DNA of 64,000 nucleotides, from positions 1 to 64,000 of the forward strand of contig NZ_BMMS01000021.1 of the NCBI RefSeq assembly GCF_014646055.1, in the 5' to 3' direction. The DNA comes from Wenjunlia tyrosinilytica. Its GTDB lineage: Bacteria; Actinomycetota; Actinomycetes; Streptomycetales; Streptomycetaceae. This document shows positions 59,976-64,000 of this stretch, piece after piece. Each line of letters starts with the position of its first letter. Position 1 is the stretch's first letter. The translations under genes and the position numbers were made by a program. The notes below the pieces were generated by a model. It saw only the letters and a list, made by a program, of their open reading frames with translations. It was not told the DNA's origin and did no database searches.

Positions 59976-61694
59976 GTGTTCCCCACCGTCGCGCAGGTCC
60001 TCAAGCTCGGCGCCCTGCGGTCCGGGGCGCCTGAGGTGGTCGCCGGGGCCCAGGGGCTGCAGCGTCCCGTCCGCTGGGTGCACATCAGCGAGCTCGCGGA
60101 CATCGCCGGGATGCTGCACGGCTCCGAGCTCGTCCTCACCACCGGAATCGCCCTTCCGGAGGACAAGGAGGCACTGGCCCGCTACATCAACGAGCTGTCC
60201 GAGGTGGGCGCCGCCGGGCTCGTGGTGGAGCTGGGCCGCCGCTACGCCGACGAGCTGCCCCGGCCCCTGATCCGCGCCGCCGACCGCCGCGGCCTGCCGC
60301 TGATCGCCCTGCGCAACGAGGTCAGGTTCGTCGCCGTCACCGAGGCCGTGCACGCCCATGTGGTCAACTCCCAGCTGACCGAGCTGCGCGCCTCCGAGTC
60401 GGTGCACCAGACCTTCAACGAGCTGTCCGTCGAGGGGGCGGAGCCGGAGGAGGTGGTCCGCGAGGTCGCCAGGATCGCCCAGGGCCCGGTGGTGCTGGAG
60501 AACCTCGCCCACCAGGTCCTCGCCTTCGACCCGGCCGGCCAGGAGCCGAGTGTGCTGCTGGACGGATGGGAGCGGCGCTCGCGAGGGGTACGGCCCGCCG
60601 GGCGGACCGGCCGCGATCCGCGCAGCGGCTGGCTGGTCACGGCGGTGGGCGCCCGCGGCCAGGACTGGGGGCGCCTGGTGCTCGTGGACGCCCCCTCGGA
60701 CGCCCCGCGCTACAGCGTCGTGCTGGAACGGGGCGCGGCCACCCTCGCGCTGAACCGCCTGCTGGAGCGGGACCGGGAGAGCCTGGAGCGGCAGACCCAC
60801 CGCACCCTGCTGTCGGGCATCCTCACGCACGCGCTCACCGTGTCCGACGTGGCGCTGCGGGCCCGGGCGCTGGGGGTGCCGCTGGAGGGCCGCAGGCTGG
60901 TGGGGGTGGTGCTGCGCCGCCGGGGCGGTCCGGCGTCGGCGGCGCTGGAGGCTCAGGCCAGGCTGCGCGACTTCACCGAGACGGTGGCGGTGGCGGCGCG
61001 CGACCAGCGGCTGAGCGCGCTCATCGGCTCCCTCGACGACGACGGCGTGGGCATGCTGATCTCGCTGGGGCCGCACGACGGCGAGCACAAGGCCCTGGAG
61101 GGGTTCGCCGCCGGTCTCGACGCGCTGTGCGGCAGCGGCGAGGACAAGGGACCGGCCTTCATCATGGCGGCCGGGTCCTCCGTGGGGTCGCTGCGCGATG
61201 CCCGGCGCAGCCTGCTGGAGGCCGCGCAGGTCGCGGACGCGGCGCTGCACGGCGGCCGGAAGGCGGGGACCTACTACCGGCTGCCGGACGTACGGCTGCG
61301 CGGACTGCTGCACCTGCTGCGCGACGACGCGCGGATGCAGACCTATGTCGAGCGGGAGCTGGGCCCGCTGCTCACCCATGACGCGGAGCACGGCACCGAC
61401 CTGGTGCGGATACTGGCCGTCTACCTCGACCACGGCCGCAACAAGTCGGCGGCCGCCGACGCGGCGCACCTGTCCCGGCCGTCGTTCTACGACCGGCTGC
61501 ACCGGGTGGAGCGCATCCTGGGCGTGGACCTGGATCAGGTCGAGTCGTGCCTGTCGCTGCACGTGGCGCTGCTGGCGCTGGAGGCGGTGCGCAGCGTGGG
61601 GTCGGCGGGAGCAACAGGGACGGTGGGGCAAGGGGGAGCAGTAGGGCAAGGGGGAGCAGTGGGACAGGCGGGAGCGGTGGGCCCGACGGGTTAG
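59976..61694 (+). CDS. PucR family transcriptional regulator
   Basis: The 572-residue regulator has the PucR sensor (RWVHISELADIAGMLHGSEL) and the C-terminal helix-turn-helix (NKSAAADAAHLSRPSFYDRL). The last 25 residues are a Gly/Gln/Ala-rich tandem repeat. The start is GTG 59976, after GGAGG at 59965-59969. Being divergent from the polyamine operon suggests it senses a polyamine-related ligand and controls that operon and itself. Confidence 0.93.
   Translation: MFPTVAQVLKLGALRSGAPEVVAGAQGLQRPVRWVHISELADIAGMLHGSELVLTTGIALPEDKEALARYINELSEVGAAGLVVELGRRYADELPRPLIRAADRRGLPLIALRNEVRFVAVTEAVHAHVVNSQLTELRASESVHQTFNELSVEGAEPEEVVREVARIAQGPVVLENLAHQVLAFDPAGQEPSVLLDGWERRSRGVRPAGRTGRDPRSGWLVTAVGARGQDWGRLVLVDAPSDAPRYSVVLERGAATLALNRLLERDRESLERQTHRTLLSGILTHALTVSDVALRARALGVPLEGRRLVGVVLRRRGGPASAALEAQARLRDFTETVAVAARDQRLSALIGSLDDDGVGMLISLGPHDGEHKALEGFAAGLDALCGSGEDKGPAFIMAAGSSVGSLRDARRSLLEAAQVADAALHGGRKAGTYYRLPDVRLRGLLHLLRDDARMQTYVERELGPLLTHDAEHGTDLVRILAVYLDHGRNKSAAADAAHLSRPSFYDRLHRVERILGVDLDQVESCLSLHVALLALEAVRSVGSAGATGTVGQGGAVGQGGAVGQAGAVGPTG
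61626..61679 (+). repeat. 18-base tandem repeat at the PucR 3' end
   Basis: Three units based on GGGCAAGGGGGAGCAGTA (61626-61643, 61644-61661, 61662-61679 degenerate), encoding GQGGAV hexapeptides. They extend the protein past the normal PucR C-terminus and suggest local expansion. Confidence 0.85.
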
Positions 61695-61714
61695 CGTCGC
61701 CACCATCGGGTTGA

Positions 61715-63112
61715 TCACGCCGCCTCGGACAGCTGCGGCACCGCGGTCGCGGGGGTGCGGGCCGGGCGCATGCTGACCTGGGCGGACTCGCGGCGGCGGT
61801 GCGCCAGCAGGCCCGCGCCGATGGCACTGGCGGTGACCAGACCGCCGAGGACCAGGGCGCCCCGGGCACCCGCGAACTCCAGCAGGAGGCCGAGCACGGG
61901 CGGACCGGCGAGGCTCCAGCCGGTGCTCACACTGCGCCACACACCGAGGACACGGCCGCGCATGTGCGCGGGCGGGTCGGTCTGCAGGACCGTGGTGCCC
62001 GCGGTGTCGGAGACGGACTCCGCGACGGCCATCGGCACGACCAGCAGGATCAGCGGCATCAGCGTCGGGGACAGCCCCGCGAAGACCTGGAGCACGGCCC
62101 CGGCGGCGGCCAGCACGCCGACGAGGCGCACGGACGGGCGGCGCAGGCGTCCGGCGAGGACCGCCCCGGCGATGCCTCCGGCGGCCAGCACGGTGGAGAC
62201 CGCGCCGAACGCCCCGGAGCTGCCGTGCAGCGGGCCGGTGACCAGGACGGCAAGGGTCAGCGCGTAGTTGCGCCCGAAGACCGAGCTCAGGCCGGTGATC
62301 GCCGCGAGCGCCACGAGCCGGGGGCGGCGCAGGAAGAACGCCAGCCCCTCGCGGGCGGCGCCGCCCTTGGGTGCCCGGTCCTCGGCGGCGAGGTCCTTCC
62401 GCGGCTGCGGAGCCGCGGGAGTCGCCGGGGCGGCCTCGGGCTCGCTCCGGGGCTCCTCGGCGGGGGCTCGCAGCGCGTTGTCGACCGGGCGCAGGAAGGG
62501 AATGACGGAGGCGACGAACAGGAAGGACAGGCCGTCGGCCACATAGGCGGAGGCGGTGCCGAACACCGCCACGGCGACGGCGGCCATCGCCGTTCCGGCC
62601 AGGCGGCCGACGCTGTGGACGACGGAGCCCAGCGCGATCGAGGACGGCACGTCCTCGGTCTCGACCAGGTCGTTGCCGAGCAGCGCGCACGCCGGGCCGT
62701 CCACGGTGGCGACCAGGCCGGTCACGGCGGCCAGCACCATCAGTAGCGTCACATTGAGCTGCCCGAACGCCACGAGGGCGGCCGTGGTGAAGGCCACCAG
62801 CCCCAGGACCGCCTGGCTGACGGCGGCGGTGAGCTTGCGCGGCCAGGCGTCGACCGCGGTACCCCCGACGAGGCCGAGCAGCAGGCCGGGCGCGGCCTGC
62901 ACGGCCAGCGACAGACCGGTGGCCGCCGCGGAGCCGGTGATCTGGAGGACGAGCAGGTTCTGGACGGTGAGCTGCATCCACGTGCCCGCGTTGGAGACGA
63001 GGTTGGCGACGGACCACCAGCGCATGCTGCGGTAGCGCAGGCAGCGCCAGGGCGCACGGTCCTCGCGCTCGCCCGTCCTGCGGAAGCGGGCGGGGACAGG
63101 GAAAGAAGGCAT
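61715..63112 (-). CDS. MFS transporter
   Basis: The roughly 465-residue membrane protein has about 11-12 helices, with a long polar loop (residues 220-255) between the halves. The pattern GGTAVDAWPRK resembles the MFS DRxGRR loop, and the protein resembles enterobactin-exporter-like members. The substrate is unknown. The ATG at 63112 is preferred over a longer start at 63283. It is convergent with pucR, only 20 bases away. Confidence 0.88.
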   Translation of the reverse strand: MPSFPVPARFRRTGEREDRAPWRCLRYRSMRWWSVANLVSNAGTWMQLTVQNLLVLQITGSAAATGLSLAVQAAPGLLLGLVGGTAVDAWPRKLTAAVSQAVLGLVAFTTAALVAFGQLNVTLLMVLAAVTGLVATVDGPACALLGNDLVETEDVPSSIALGSVVHSVGRLAGTAMAAVAVAVFGTASAYVADGLSFLFVASVIPFLRPVDNALRAPAEEPRSEPEAAPATPAAPQPRKDLAAEDRAPKGGAAREGLAFFLRRPRLVALAAITGLSSVFGRNYALTLAVLVTGPLHGSSGAFGAVSTVLAAGGIAGAVLAGRLRRPSVRLVGVLAAAGAVLQVFAGLSPTLMPLILLVVPMAVAESVSDTAGTTVLQTDPPAHMRGRVLGVWRSVSTGWSLAGPPVLGLLLEFAGARGALVLGGLVTASAIGAGLLAHRRRESAQVSMRPARTPATAVPQLSEAA

Positions 63113-63335
63113 GGTGGGGGTTCTCGCCGGAGCACGGCGGGGCAGGGGGCGGAGTCGTTCGGCACGCGAGAACCCCGACACGGGCCTGCCGGTCGAGGCT
63201 CTTTGGCGCAGTGCCATTCTCAGCACCGTTTGGCCCGCCGAAGAAGCGCCGATCGAGCGCCCCGGGACGGTCCCTGGCGCCAACTCCCCACCCCGGCAGG
63301 AGCCGTGGGGCGGTGGTGGCGTTGCTCACAGGGCC

Positions 63336-64000
63336 CTAGGTCCCGGGCCGCCTCAGGTCGAAGTACCAGTAGGCGCTGTCGTAGTGCCACCCCGGAGCGA
63401 GCTCGAGGTCCAGGACCTGTTCCTCTTGCGGCACGCTGAACGCGAAGTCGGCCGTCGCCGACCTTCCCGGCCCCACCGTCGCGGGGAGGCCCTGGCCGAC
63501 GCGGTCGGTGTCCGACCAGATCTGGTCGAGCTGCGCCTCGTCACCGCCCTCGGCGAGCACGTGGTAGCGGGTCGTGTCGATGTCCCGGTCGCCCTCGTTG
63601 CGCACGGTGACGGAGATCCGGTAGGCGCGCTCCCCCAGAGTCCGGCCGCGGACCCCTGCCGCGGGGGTGAACTCCTTCGGGGCCGAGACCGTGACGTGCA
63701 GGCCGCCCCGGTACGTGGCGGTGCCGTTGTCCCCGAGGGGGCGGGAGACCGTGCCCTGGGCGCCGGTGAGCGGGACCGCGTCGAACTCGTCCATGAGCGT
63801 GCCGACCGCCAGCACGCCGATGGCCGCGGACAGCAGCAGCCCGCCCACCCCGAGGAGGACTGCGGTGAGCGCCATGGGTCCGTTGGTCGCCCGGCCCTTC
63901 TTCGCCCGGGCCCGGCCCATGAGGCCGAGGATGAGCGCGAGGGCGCCGAGGACCACGCCGATGAAGAAGAACAGGACGCTGCACGCGGCCAGGACCGAGA
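63336..64000 (-). CDS. Membrane protein with DUF4190-like N-terminus (truncated by the window)
   Basis: Partial: the frame runs through the right edge, so the start is outside the window. The visible 221 residues begin SVLAACSVLFFFIGVVL then GALALILGLMGRARAKKGRA, matching the DUF4190 two-helix pattern. A second membrane segment follows. A domain of beta-strand-like sequence comes next (HVTVSAPKEFTPAAG, YRISVTVRNEGDRDID), similar to lipoprotein-type DUF4352 domains. Function is unknown. Confidence 0.8.
   Translation of the reverse strand, partial: SVLAACSVLFFFIGVVLGALALILGLMGRARAKKGRATNGPMALTAVLLGVGGLLLSAAIGVLAVGTLMDEFDAVPLTGAQGTVSRPLGDNGTATYRGGLHVTVSAPKEFTPAAGVRGRTLGERAYRISVTVRNEGDRDIDTTRYHVLAEGGDEAQLDQIWSDTDRVGQGLPATVGPGRSATADFAFSVPQEEQVLDLELAPGWHYDSAYWYFDLRRPGT

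Overview
The window reads as chromosomal DNA of a Streptomyces-type actinobacterium. It is very GC-rich, has many GTG starts, and keeps actinobacterial gene order and proteins: ThyX instead of ThyA, RNase J, a short NusA, a Gly/Pro-rich IF2, DUF503, DUF4439 and PucR families. I recognise 48 protein genes and saw no tRNA gene, CRISPR array, transposase or insertion sequence. The left edge (about 1-240, minus strand) looks like the leader of a ribosomal RNA operon whose 16S gene lies just outside the window.

Region 1 (0.3-10.5 kb) holds RNA decay and lysine/thymidylate housekeeping, mostly on the minus strand: RNase J, dapA, thyX, a PH-like membrane protein (plus strand), a small TPR-like membrane protein, dapB, an M16 peptidase, pnp and rpsO. 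The rpsO-pnp interval carries two hairpins, one of them two-tiered. Region 2 (10.7-16.4 kb) replaces what I recall as the ESX/type VII secretion locus of other streptomycetes with only three genes: a membrane beta-propeller protein, a small membrane protein and a MinD/EspI-like ATPase. All three have Pro/Gln-rich tails.

Region 3 (16.5-30.2 kb) is the translation block, transcribed right to left: rimP, nusA, ylxR, infB, DUF503, rbfA, nrnA, truB, ribF. Between truB and ribF sits a 1191-residue fusion of a trypsin-like protease, a NACHT-like STAND NTPase and helical repeats. It looks like an immune-type sensor and is the most interesting gene here. Region 4 (30.4-42 kb) has a Tat lipoprotein, a ferritin-like DUF4439 protein, an APH-family kinase, then proS, two GNAT genes, ispG, a site-2 protease, dxr and a large acyl-CoA dehydrogenase.

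Region 5 (42.2-61.7 kb) is a polyamine/GABA catabolic locus. A polyamine ABC importer (potDABC) forms a minus-strand operon with an aldehyde dehydrogenase and a FAD amine oxidase-like gene. A GABA aminotransferase, a second aldehyde dehydrogenase and two PucR-type regulators lie around it. Together these would import putrescine or spermidine, oxidise it through gamma-aminobutyraldehyde to GABA, and feed succinate semialdehyde into central metabolism. Interleaved are an orphan VirD4/FtsK-like membrane ATPase, a PAP2 phosphatase, mmsA and a primase-like fragment. The right end has an MFS transporter and a truncated DUF4190-like membrane protein. Short tandem repeats occur at several points, both between genes and inside coding regions.
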